Assembly (NCBI GenBank): GCA_030599175.1
Contig: JAUVON010000045.1
Span: 1-12,741 of the forward strand
DNA: 12,741 nt
Reading direction: 5' to 3'
Source of the DNA: Desulfobulbaceae bacterium
Lineage (GTDB): Bacteria > Desulfobacterota > Desulfobulbia > Desulfobulbales > Desulfocapsaceae
Shown here: in pieces, positions 1 through 6,892 of the stretch
How positions within the stretch are numbered: position 1 is the first letter of the stretch
Layout: each line of letters starts with the position of its first letter
Program-made: the position numbers and the translations under genes
The notes under the pieces: model-generated
Databases searched by the model: none
What the model saw: only the letters and a program-made list of their open reading frames with translations
What the model was told of the DNA's origin: nothing

Positions 1-2
1 CT

Positions 3-125
3 ATCTTCTTTTTGGCCGCTCCGATTAGTGCCTTACTCCATAAAAGCTGTCATAAAAAACAGGTAAGCACCCTTAAAAACCAGGGTATAAACTCCGACTC
101 CGAGAAATTGAGGAAGGTCGTTTAA
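3..125 (+). CDS. Possible C-terminal end of a truncated plus-strand gene (unknown protein)
   Basis: One plus-strand frame is open from the window edge to a TAA at 123-125, giving 40 residues. It begins with a hydrophobic stretch (IFFLAAPISALL) and continues with a basic, hydrophilic tail ending LRKVV. This pattern would suit the last membrane helix and cytoplasmic tail of a membrane protein. No start codon or family motif is available because the gene would begin outside the window. A second frame is open only to position 66. The tail is too short to identify, and a chance open frame remains possible. Confidence 0.3.
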   Translation: MFFLAAPISALLHKSCHKKQVSTLKNQGINSDSEKLRKVV

Positions 126-154
126 AATTATATGGTTGAATATACTTTCATGGC

Positions 155-195
155 ACTTATCCAAGCATTCTAAAATTCCGATATATTCGGGTTAG
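155..195 (+). repeat. Dispersed intergenic repeat, copy 1 of 3
   Basis: This 41-bp copy opens with ACTTATCCAAGCATT and closes with CCGATATATTCGGGTTAG. It matches the copies at 2957-2999 and 5424-5467 over nearly its whole length, with a 2-3 bp indel in the central A-rich part. CCGA/TCGG forms a 4-bp stem around a 5-nt loop. The outer CTTA/TAAG pairing seen in copies 2 and 3 is lost here (TTAG instead of TTAAG). The copy lies about 60 bp upstream of the CNB-DUF4388 gene. Its function is unknown. Confidence 0.8.
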
Positions 196-253
196 TAATC
201 GAAGGTACTTCTAATTTTCCTTTCATATTGGTTATTGGGATTTGTGAATTATT

Positions 254-1327
254 ATGCAGTTTAAAAATGGTGTTTTTGTAATAACAGAAGAAAATAACTG
301 TCCTCTGTATAATGTGAGTGAAGAGCTGAGTGTCACAGGCGGGATCTTATCTCTGCCTGCCGGCAAAGAGGCCTGTCTCACTCTTGTAAACGGGCTTATC
401 AGTCTCACTTCCTCTGGAGGAAGCTATGAGCAATATAGCCAGGGGAGTATCGAAAAAACAAAATTTGAGTGTGGTGGCTGTACCGGACTCATTCGATATG
501 AATATAAAAAAGAGAGAGGATTTGCAACTCTGCAGATGAAATTGCTGCAGGCAGCCCAGAAAAGAGAGAAAATCGAAGGAATGGGCAGCTCTATAAAATT
601 GCTGCGCACTATTGAAATATTTTCGACCCTTACCGAAGCAGATCTCCTGGATCTTGCAACACTTCTAGAACTTACAGATTATCCCTGGCAGTTTCCGATA
701 GCCCAAAAAGGAGACCCTGGTGACAGATTGTTTATCATCATTTCCGGTAAGGCTGAGGTTGTCGATGACCAGGGAGCCGTCCTGGCAGAACTTGGACCGA
801 GCGAAGTGTTTGGTGAGATGAGTCTTCTCTCAGGTGAACCTGTGACAGCTACTATCATGGCTGTCGAACCATGTCAGATTGCGATAATGAGCCGGAAAAA
901 TTTCAGACATATTATCACACGCTTTCCAGCGTTACAGATTTTTTTCTACAAGTTGCTCGTTGGTAGAATAACCAGAATGAATAAGCAGCGAGCCGATGAG
1001 CTTTCATCCGGTATGGTTGGCCAGTTGGGGGATATTTCCACAGTGGAACTCTGTCAGATGATTAATGCCAACCAGAAGACGGGAAGACTGACTCTTGAAT
1101 ATGATGGAAAAAGGGGTGTCGTTGTCTTCAATGAAGGAGAGCTGGTGTATGCTGAAGTCAATGGCTATGAAGGGAAAGAGGCTTTTTTCAAAGTTTTAAC
1201 TGTTGAGGATGGGCGTTTTAGATTTAGTCAGGGGTTGGATGTGCATGAGAAGAAGATGGGTGTTATAGGTGGCTTTATGGGTCTTCTGATGGAGGGTATG
1301 CAACGTCTCGATGATGAAAGAGAATAG
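254..1327 (+). CDS. Cyclic-nucleotide-binding-domain protein with C-terminal DUF4388
   Basis: The predicted product is a 357-residue cytoplasmic regulator. Residues 1-110 form a small N-terminal region I do not recognise, with a Cys-Gly-Gly-Cys at 73-76. Residues 115-245 look like a cyclic nucleotide-binding (CRP/PKA-type) beta-barrel: KGDPGDRLFIIISG (152-165) and the phosphate-binding-cassette-like FGEMSLLSGEPVTAT (187-201). Residues 255-350 resemble DUF4388, with a TGRLTLEYDGKRGVVVFNEG signature common in delta-proteobacterial signalling proteins. No DNA-binding helix-turn-helix is evident, so it probably acts through protein contacts. The cassette has Val198 where cAMP binders normally have Arg, so ligand binding may be lost or altered. 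The next gene overlaps its 3' end by 17 bp. No strong Shine-Dalgarno precedes the ATG. Confidence 0.85.
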   Translation: MQFKNGVFVITEENNCPLYNVSEELSVTGGILSLPAGKEACLTLVNGLISLTSSGGSYEQYSQGSIEKTKFECGGCTGLIRYEYKKERGFATLQMKLLQAAQKREKIEGMGSSIKLLRTIEIFSTLTEADLLDLATLLELTDYPWQFPIAQKGDPGDRLFIIISGKAEVVDDQGAVLAELGPSEVFGEMSLLSGEPVTATIMAVEPCQIAIMSRKNFRHIITRFPALQIFFYKLLVGRITRMNKQRADELSSGMVGQLGDISTVELCQMINANQKTGRLTLEYDGKRGVVVFNEGELVYAEVNGYEGKEAFFKVLTVEDGRFRFSQGLDVHEKKMGVIGGFMGLLMEGMQRLDDERE

Positions 1328-2030
1328 ACAGGCAAGGAGAAGGATTAAGCTGGAGCTTTTGCCTTTGCTTGAAAAGATACAAACCATTGAAATTTCCCGC
1401 CTCCTTCAACGTTACCCCGATCATCTCGTAACGAACACCCTCTTTAGTGCCCTTTGCAACCCATTGGATCAAGTGCGATGGAGCGCAGTAATGTGTTTCG
1501 GTACAATTGTGTCACGCCTTGCTGAGGAAAGAATTGAAGAGGCAAGGGTAATCATGAGGCGTTTTCTCTGGAGCCTCAATGATGAGTCCGGTGGGATAGG
1601 CTGGGGGGCACCGGAATCTTTAGCGGAGATTATGTGTCACTGCGGACAACTTCGCCGGGAGTATCTGCATATGCTGATATCCTACATGTGTGAAGACGGT
1701 GAAGAGTTCTTTCAGGATGGCAATTATTTGGAATTGCCAATGCTGCAAAGAGGGTTGTTATGGGGCATTGGAAGGCTGTGTCAACACCATAGAGATGAGA
1801 TGGCTGAGCAGAACATAGTTGAAAATGTGGCGGCTTATTTATCCTCAACAGATAGTACGGTGTCTGGCCTGGCTCTATGGAGTCTCGGGCTGCTGCAGGC
1901 GAAATCGACTGCTCAACGAATTGCACCCTTTCTGGATAAAGAGAAGGTGATACAAATTTACAGGGATAATTATCTTCAAGATGTAAAGCTTGGGTTTCTG
2001 GCAGAAGAAGCCCTTCAGGCAATGTCATAA
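1311..2030 (+). CDS. DVU0298-family HEAT-repeat-like protein
   Basis: The predicted product is a soluble 239-residue, mostly helical protein. Repeated patterns such as LDQVRWSAVMCFG (about 52-64) and STVSGLALWSLGLLQ (about 182-196) resemble HEAT/armadillo repeats. The block DESGGIGWGAPE at 91-102 is, as I recall, the hallmark of the DVU0298 family named from Desulfovibrio. HEAT-like proteins usually serve as protein-binding scaffolds, and no catalytic residues are apparent. The gene begins inside the last codons of the CNB-DUF4388 gene, which suggests translational coupling and a shared role. ATG codons at 1311 and 1314 are both possible starts, and neither has a strong ribosome binding site. 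Its end overlaps the convergent SDR gene by 6 bp. The molecular function is unknown. Confidence 0.8.
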   Translation: MMKENRQARRRIKLELLPLLEKIQTIEISRLLQRYPDHLVTNTLFSALCNPLDQVRWSAVMCFGTIVSRLAEERIEEARVIMRRFLWSLNDESGGIGWGAPESLAEIMCHCGQLRREYLHMLISYMCEDGEEFFQDGNYLELPMLQRGLLWGIGRLCQHHRDEMAEQNIVENVAAYLSSTDSTVSGLALWSLGLLQAKSTAQRIAPFLDKEKVIQIYRDNYLQDVKLGFLAEEALQAMS

Positions 2031-2867
2031 CCGGCCTGGCGGCATTGGTGGTACCTTTGCTCCGCCAAGTATAAAACCACCGTCCATCCTTATGGTAGTG
2101 CCCGTCATATAGCGGGCCTTAACAGCCATGAAGAATATCATCTCTGCAACTTCATCAGGATGTCCGATACGTTTTAGGAGGATGTGATCATAGAGTTCTT
2201 TCTTCTCTTTTTCCGTAAACGTCTCCCAACCCCTGGTACCTGGTCCGTGCCGTGATTCAATCAATCCGAGCATTAATTCATTTACCCTGATATTCGGCGC
2301 TGCTTCCCTTGCCCAGGATTCCGTAAAAGATTGGATTGCTCTATTTGCCGCACTGAATCCGTCATTAAAGAACAGTGCTGCAGGGCCGCTTCTGCCTGTC
2401 AGAGAGGAGATAGAGGAAATGTTTACAATAGCTCCATTTGGATGGTTTTGCATAAGAGGCAGGCAGTGGTGATAGAGCAGCCATTTTGCTTTGAGTGTAG
2501 TTGCAATTTCCAGGTCCCACTGATCTTTATTCTGTTCAAGGTCGTAGCTACCGTGAACGACGGGCATTCCTCCTCTCTCAATGTTGTTGATAAGGAAATT
2601 CAGCTGTTTGGTATGGTTTGTAATTTCAGCGACTAACTGTTTGACACTATCCTTGTCACGTAAATCTGTCGGGTATGTAAAAAAAGAAAACCCTGCATTC
2701 CGGAACTCTTCTTCCATTTCGGCGGTGGAATCAGGCCAGTCATAATGGGGGAGGATGAGTAATGCTCCTTCAGATCCGAATTTACGGGCGACAGCTCTGC
2801 CGATAGGGCGGGAAGCTCCTGGAATAAGGACAGTCTTGCCTTTTAGTACCTTATGTCTAATTTGCAT
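2025..2867 (-). CDS. Short-chain dehydrogenase/reductase (SDR) homologue with altered active site
   Basis: The 280-residue product has the classical SDR fold. It shows a nucleotide-binding motif GASRPIGR at 17-24, an NNIE motif at 94-97 (usually NNAG), NISSISS at 149-155 with the active-site serine region, RVNEL at 194-198, and a C-terminal segment MTGTTIRMDGG (254-264) typical of FabG-like SDRs. Where the family has YxxxK, this protein reads GFSAANRA (170-177): Phe171 replaces Tyr and Asn175 replaces Lys. No Tyr or Lys lies close by. The codons (TTC, AAT) read cleanly in an uninterrupted frame, so this is unlikely to be a frameshift. The protein may be catalytically dead, bind NAD(P) as a sensor, or use different chemistry. 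The gene stands alone on the minus strand and overlaps the convergent DVU0298-family gene by 6 bp. Confidence 0.9.
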   Translation of the reverse strand: MQIRHKVLKGKTVLIPGASRPIGRAVARKFGSEGALLILPHYDWPDSTAEMEEEFRNAGFSFFTYPTDLRDKDSVKQLVAEITNHTKQLNFLINNIERGGMPVVHGSYDLEQNKDQWDLEIATTLKAKWLLYHHCLPLMQNHPNGAIVNISSISSLTGRSGPAALFFNDGFSAANRAIQSFTESWAREAAPNIRVNELMLGLIESRHGPGTRGWETFTEKEKKELYDHILLKRIGHPDEVAEMIFFMAVKARYMTGTTIRMDGGFILGGAKVPPMPPGRL

Positions 2868-2956
2868 GTTTTTTGTGGCAGAATATAAGTAATGTCTCTT
2901 TAAATCATAATGTTATGGATACCGTCAGATAGCGAACGCAGAGAGACCTTCGAGGT

Positions 2957-2999
2957 ACTTATCCAAGCATTTTAAAAAATCCGATTTATTCGGGTTAAG
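2957..2999 (+). repeat. Dispersed intergenic repeat, copy 2 of 3
   Basis: This 43-bp copy begins ACTTATCCAAGCATT and ends CCGATTTATTCGGGTTAAG. The inner CCGA/TCGG hairpin is intact, and the outer ends CTTA and TAAG can also pair. It sits just beyond the 3' end of the FlgO-domain lipoprotein gene and upstream of the SDR gene, both on the minus strand. Read on the minus strand, the hairpin is followed by a T-rich run, so a weak terminator role for the lipoprotein operon is possible. The 4-bp stem is short, and the other two copies do not lie where such a terminator would be needed. Confidence 0.85.
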
Positions 3000-3006
3000 C
3001 TCATGA

Positions 3007-3642
3007 TTAGAAAATCGAGTTAAGAAATGGCTGCGAAGGTTCTTTGATTACATCATCAATATTATTTCTTCGCTGAAGGCCGAACATTGCAAGGATGTTA
3101 TCATCCATACAGAGTTTATAATCATCTGATGCAATTATATTACTGTTCAGGGGATTGATCAATCGGGTGGAAATATACATAGTGGAGTCGGTATGGGAGA
3201 TGGTTCCTGCAAGAACAGCTTGAGCCTGCTGGGCTCCAGGGAGGAGCGACAAATCTCTGGAAAGCATAGTTTCTCCAGCTCCGGGATAAATCTGAAGTGT
3301 ATTTGTCAGCTTGATCTCCTTTACTGTAAATCCGAGTTGTACAAGCCTTGATCGGATATGTTCCTGTAAAACTCTGCCAAATCGTGAGGTGTGAGTGAGG
3401 TCATCGTTATTCACTAAGGTTGTGACCAGAATCGGCATATCAGGATGTCGAGGGATAAGAGGAGGTAATGCCCTTTCAGCAAGGTTGTCTGCAATAGTGT
3501 AGGAAAATTTAATCAGATTGGTATTGCTGCCCAGTAAATTTTCAAGTCGTGTACAGTTGAATGATGAGCAACCTGTGAGAAAAATCAGAGCGGACAGGTT
3601 GAGCAGAAGGAGACAAAAAGGGAGTCTATGCATCATTTTCAT
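3007..3642 (-). CDS. FlgO-domain lipoprotein
   Basis: The product is 211 residues long. A lipoprotein signal peptide ends at the lipobox LTGC, with Cys25 as the lipidation site. Residues about 48-178 match the FlgO domain pattern: PILVTTLVNNDDL (70-82), SRFGRVLQEHIRSRL (86-100), GETMLSRDLSLL (123-134), AVLAGTISHTDSTMYISTRL (142-161) and IIASDDYKL (169-177). In Vibrio, FlgO is an outer-membrane lipoprotein needed for normal flagella. Related lipoproteins in other bacteria are often found away from flagellar genes, as here, so a flagellar role cannot be assumed. It follows the upstream lipoprotein gene by 13 bp, with AAAGGA as ribosome binding site in that gap, and is very likely co-transcribed with it. 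Confidence 0.85.
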   Translation of the reverse strand: MKMMHRLPFCLLLLNLSALIFLTGCSSFNCTRLENLLGSNTNLIKFSYTIADNLAERALPPLIPRHPDMPILVTTLVNNDDLTHTSRFGRVLQEHIRSRLVQLGFTVKEIKLTNTLQIYPGAGETMLSRDLSLLPGAQQAQAVLAGTISHTDSTMYISTRLINPLNSNIIASDDYKLCMDDNILAMFGLQRRNNIDDVIKEPSQPFLNSIF

Positions 3643-3655
3643 TTTTTATGATCCT

Positions 3656-4435
3656 TTAAATATCCATTTTTCTATTAAATTCGGCCGGACTGTTTCCTGG
3701 AGCTGAATCTTGAATCCTTATCTCTTTTAACGGAACAGGAGCAGTTTCAAGTTTGCCATACCCTGTAGAGAGTTCTATTGTTTTTGTTTGCTCTGTTGTG
3801 TCTTGGTACTGCCAAAAATCTTTGTCGTTTATATAGTAGATATCTGATGCTCTAAAAAGATATTTATTGTTGTCTATTATCGATGTTGTAATTATTACTT
3901 CATAATGCCCATTCAGGGTGAGACTTGTGTTTGCCAAATCAGCCACCACTCCGGCGGCAAGAATCAGTAACTCTGCTGGAGCATCGCGAAGCACGACTAT
4001 TGCGGCCGATATTGCGGTCAGCAATCCGGGCTGGAGGGTACGAACCCGTTGAGTAATATGGTGTACAATCTGAACTTTATACTCTATTCCAATGGCATCT
4101 TCCTTAAATTGTTTATGTGTCGGAATACCGTAGTCAACCAGTTTGGTTATTAAAAGATCACGGAATGCCTTATTGAAACTGCTTGCCTGATGTGGTTTGC
4201 ATGGTTGGGACTCATCCCCGCAGGTTGGGTTAACATAGACGGCAGTTTCAATATTGTCAGTCAAAATCAGTTCGTTATTGATTCTATCTGCCAGATCCAG
4301 CGCCAGCACCTGCCAATGGTGTGATGCCTGCATTTTCTGTTGTTGCGAGTAAGGGAAGCTGATGGGTTCTGGGATGCCGCTTGTACAGCTGTTTAATAAC
4401 AATGCTGCACAGATAAGTATCGGGAAAAAGTGCAT
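3656..4435 (-). CDS. Lipoprotein of unknown function, partner of the FlgO-domain protein
   Basis: The product is 259 residues from the ATG at 4435. That start is chosen because GGAGG stands six bases upstream and because it places a signal peptide (MHFFPILICAALLLNSC) at the N-terminus, with lipobox LNSC and Cys17. The frame extends 21 codons further upstream, but that would bury the signal peptide. The mature part has two cysteines in PTCGDESQPC (70-79) that could form a disulfide, and a hydrophobic stretch at about 138-168 (LLTAISAAIVVL...ELLILAAGVVADLA) that could be a hairpin inserted in the membrane. I do not recognise a family. It is the first gene of a two-gene operon with the FlgO-domain lipoprotein, so the two probably act together in the envelope. 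Confidence 0.8.
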   Translation of the reverse strand: MHFFPILICAALLLNSCTSGIPEPISFPYSQQQKMQASHHWQVLALDLADRINNELILTDNIETAVYVNPTCGDESQPCKPHQASSFNKAFRDLLITKLVDYGIPTHKQFKEDAIGIEYKVQIVHHITQRVRTLQPGLLTAISAAIVVLRDAPAELLILAAGVVADLANTSLTLNGHYEVIITTSIIDNNKYLFRASDIYYINDKDFWQYQDTTEQTKTIELSTGYGKLETAPVPLKEIRIQDSAPGNSPAEFNRKMDI

Positions 4436-4549
4436 TGAAATCCTCCGGGGGTAGTGTTTTGGCAACAGTTCTCCGACGCTCTTTTTTTCGTGGAGCACAC
4501 GAGCTTTATATGAACTTATCGGATGGAATCGAAAAAAGTAAAGGAAAAT

Positions 4550-5413
4550 ATGTCCATAGATTTACACATACATTCAACATACTCCGACGGGACGATGAAT
4601 CCCGGAAGATTAGTCGAATATGCAAAACGGAAGGGGTTAAAAGCTATCTCGATTACCGATCATGACACTGTCGATGGTGTGGTCGAGGCTGCTGGTCTGT
4701 GCAATGACGGCAAGTTGGAGTTTATCCCGGGGATTGAAGTGGGAGCTGAATTTTCAGGATGCACTATCCATATCCTGGGGTACCTCTTCGATCCAGATAA
4801 TTCCGGGCTGAAAAAGTTATTACAACGGGTGCAGGATGCAAGGGATGAGAGAAATGAACAAATTCTTTTCCTGTTAAAAAAAACAGGTATATTTATATCA
4901 AGTAGAGAACTTCGTGCTATTTCACAAATAGGACAAACAGGCAGGCCCCATATTGCCAGGGCACTTTTAAATAAGGGTGTTGTAAAAACCATTGATGAAG
5001 CATTTCTACGTTTTTTACGACAGGGTGCTGAGGCTTATGTTCCCCGGTTTGTTTATACTGCTGAGGAGGTGTTCAACATGATTCGGCAGGCTGGTGGAAT
5101 AGGGGTTCTTGCTCATCCTTTGCAATTACAAAGGATGGGTATGGATTTGCATACTGCAATCAGAGAGATGACTGGGCTCGGCCTTGACGGGATTGAAGTG
5201 TATTATCCCACTCATTCAAAAAAAACAAGGGCTGCTCTAATGCGGTATGTTGATGAATATGGTCTGGTGATGACCGGCGGCAGTGATTATCATGGTGATA
5301 TCAGGCCCGGGACAACCTTGGCGGGTGGAAAAAATGTTACAGTTCCTTATGACCTCCTGAAGGATATGAAAGTGCGTGCCGCAACTGCCGCCGGGAGAGT
5401 AAAATCATTATGA
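4550..5413 (+). CDS. PHP-domain phosphoesterase (TrpH/YciV-like)
   Basis: The product is a 287-residue metal-dependent phosphoesterase of the polymerase-and-histidinol-phosphatase superfamily. The metal ligands are visible: His6 and His8 in DLHIHSTYSDGT, Asp13, His38 in ITDHDT, Glu63 in GIEVGAEF, His74, His189 in GVLAHP, and Asp246/His248 in GSDYHGD. Length and motif order match the TrpH/YciV group. E. coli YciV (RNase AM) is a 5'-3' exonuclease acting on RNA 5' ends, and other members cleave 3',5'-bisphosphonucleotides. The exact substrate here is not resolved. The ATG at 4550 is preferred because AGGA lies four bases upstream and homologues begin close to the HxH motif. An in-frame ATG at 4523 would add nine residues. 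The gene diverges from the lipoprotein operon and precedes repeat copy 3. Confidence 0.9.
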   Translation: MSIDLHIHSTYSDGTMNPGRLVEYAKRKGLKAISITDHDTVDGVVEAAGLCNDGKLEFIPGIEVGAEFSGCTIHILGYLFDPDNSGLKKLLQRVQDARDERNEQILFLLKKTGIFISSRELRAISQIGQTGRPHIARALLNKGVVKTIDEAFLRFLRQGAEAYVPRFVYTAEEVFNMIRQAGGIGVLAHPLQLQRMGMDLHTAIREMTGLGLDGIEVYYPTHSKKTRAALMRYVDEYGLVMTGGSDYHGDIRPGTTLAGGKNVTVPYDLLKDMKVRAATAAGRVKSL

Positions 5414-5423
5414 TTTATAAATT

Positions 5424-5467
5424 GCTTATCCAGGCATTTCAAAAAGTACCGATTTATTCGGGTTAAG
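5424..5467 (+). repeat. Dispersed intergenic repeat, copy 3 of 3
   Basis: This 44-bp copy begins GCTTATCCAGGCATTTC and ends CCGATTTATTCGGGTTAAG. It fills most of the 64-bp gap between the PHP gene and the response regulator. The inner hairpin (5449-5461) and the outer CTTA/TAAG pairing (5425-5428 with 5464-5467) are both possible in RNA. The final AAG runs directly into the AAGG that serves as the regulator's ribosome binding site. In a transcript from the PHP gene the outer pairing could partly occlude that site; this is inference. Confidence 0.85.
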
Positions 5468-5477
5468 GTGTTTAAGT

Positions 5478-6872
5478 ATGAATGAATATTCGATTCTCAT
5501 TGTAGATGATGAACCAAATTATCTCGTAGTTTTGTCGGAGCTGCTTCAGGATGAAGGTTTTGAGGTCTTTACTGCCCCCGATGGAGAACAGGGCATAAAA
5601 ATAGTAAATGATGTTGATTTGGATATTGTAATTACAGATATGCAGATGCCGGGTATGGACGGCATACAGTTTATGCAGCAGATTAAAGAAAAGCTTTCTG
5701 ATCTTCCTGTAATTGTTATTACCGCCTATGCAGAAGTGGATAAAGCTGTTGAGGCAATGCAGGCCGGTGCATTCAGTTATCTGGCAAAACCTTTTTCCAA
5801 TGATGAACTTATTGTCAGCTTACGTAAAGCGGCTCAACACTATGCCCTCATTAGGGAGAATACCCGTTTACGCGATGAGATAAGAGGTAAAACAGGATTT
5901 AGTGGTATGGTAGGGAAAACTCCTGAAATGTTAAAGGTATATGAACTTATTGAAAAGGTGTCTCCCACCCATGCCTCGGTGCTTATTACCGGTGAAAGTG
6001 GCACAGGTAAAGAGTTGGTTGCTAAAGCAATTCATATGCACAGCCCGAGAGAAGCGCAGCCGTTTATTGCTGTAAATTGTGCTGCTCTTTCGGAGGGACT
6101 TCTTGAAAGTGAGTTGTTTGGACACGAAAAAGGTGCATTTACCGGGGCGGTGGCTATGCGGAAAGGAAGGTTTGAACTGGCCCACAGCGGCACTATTTTT
6201 TTGGATGAAATAGGTGAAATACCTTGGTCTCTCCAGTCTAAATTACTTCGCGTTCTTCAGGAGAGGAAATTTGAAAGAGTGGGAGGTGGGAAAACCCATG
6301 AAGTGGATGTGAGAATACTCAGTGCATCCAATCGTGATTTACGTGAAGAGGTCGCTGCCGGCAGGTTCAGAGAGGATCTTTTTTACAGGCTCAATGTTAT
6401 ACCAGTGAATCTTCCTGCATTAAGAGAACGTATGGATGATATGAAGCTTCTGGTTGAATATTTTATTGATAAATTTACAACCATTTTAAAAAAACCACAG
6501 TTGCGGCTTTCAGCAGATGCTTTTCGGCTGCTCATGAAACTTCCCTGGGAAGGGAATATCAGGGAGTTGGAAAACACTATAGAGCGGGCTGCTATTCTCT
6601 GTAGTGATAGTATGATTGAAGCGGAAGATGTGCAGCCTGATACTAGATATGATAATAAAAAATCATCCTGGGGACAGGAGATGGATCTGAATCAACTGAT
6701 TCCGGAAAATACCGGGTTGAATGATGTGCTCTATACTATTGAAGAGAAAATGTTGACCAGGGCCCTTGCCGATACGGACAATGTTCAGGCAAGAGCAGCT
6801 GAACAGCTTGGTATTACCAAGAGTTTACTTCAGTATAAAATGAAGAAGTATGGAATTAAAAAGAAAAAATGA
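5478..6872 (+). CDS. NtrC-family sigma-54-dependent response regulator
   Basis: The 464-residue product has three domains. A receiver domain (1-120) carries the acidic pair Asp10/Asp11, phosphoacceptor Asp54 in VITDMQMPG, Thr82 and Lys104. A sigma-54 AAA+ domain (about 140-375) has Walker A GESGTGKE (172-179), the sigma-54 contact loop GAFTGA (219-224), Walker B GTIFLDEIGE (238-247) and the arginine-containing FREDLFYRLNV. A C-terminal Fis-type helix-turn-helix occupies about 437-462 (ARAAEQLGITKSLLQYKMKK). All key residues are present, so it should be an active activator of RpoN-dependent promoters. No histidine kinase is adjacent, so it is an orphan in this window and its targets are unknown. 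The start is supported by AAGG 9 bp upstream, formed at the end of repeat copy 3. It may be co-transcribed with the PHP gene. Confidence 0.95.
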   Translation: MNEYSILIVDDEPNYLVVLSELLQDEGFEVFTAPDGEQGIKIVNDVDLDIVITDMQMPGMDGIQFMQQIKEKLSDLPVIVITAYAEVDKAVEAMQAGAFSYLAKPFSNDELIVSLRKAAQHYALIRENTRLRDEIRGKTGFSGMVGKTPEMLKVYELIEKVSPTHASVLITGESGTGKELVAKAIHMHSPREAQPFIAVNCAALSEGLLESELFGHEKGAFTGAVAMRKGRFELAHSGTIFLDEIGEIPWSLQSKLLRVLQERKFERVGGGKTHEVDVRILSASNRDLREEVAAGRFREDLFYRLNVIPVNLPALRERMDDMKLLVEYFIDKFTTILKKPQLRLSADAFRLLMKLPWEGNIRELENTIERAAILCSDSMIEAEDVQPDTRYDNKKSSWGQEMDLNQLIPENTGLNDVLYTIEEKMLTRALADTDNVQARAAEQLGITKSLLQYKMKKYGIKKKK

Positions 6873-6892
6873 ATACTGGTGTTTTGAGATGC

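Noticed and set aside
151..167. Sigma-54 promoter (TGGCAC...GCA) at the left edge of repeat copy 1
   Set aside because: The GG and GC elements are separated by 11 bases rather than the required 10, the -12 box reads CAAGC instead of TTGC, and the other repeat copies do not keep the TGGCAC. It is more likely part of the repeat.
2331..2636. Open plus-strand frame opposite the SDR gene
   Set aside because: It lies wholly within the SDR coding region, shows no motif and is rich in residues typical of antisense frames. The SDR reading has clear family motifs.
4523..4549. Upstream ATG adding nine residues to the PHP protein
   Set aside because: The ATG at 4550 has AGGA at proper distance and places the HxH motif at the usual position near the N-terminus. 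The upstream ATG has only a weak binding site.
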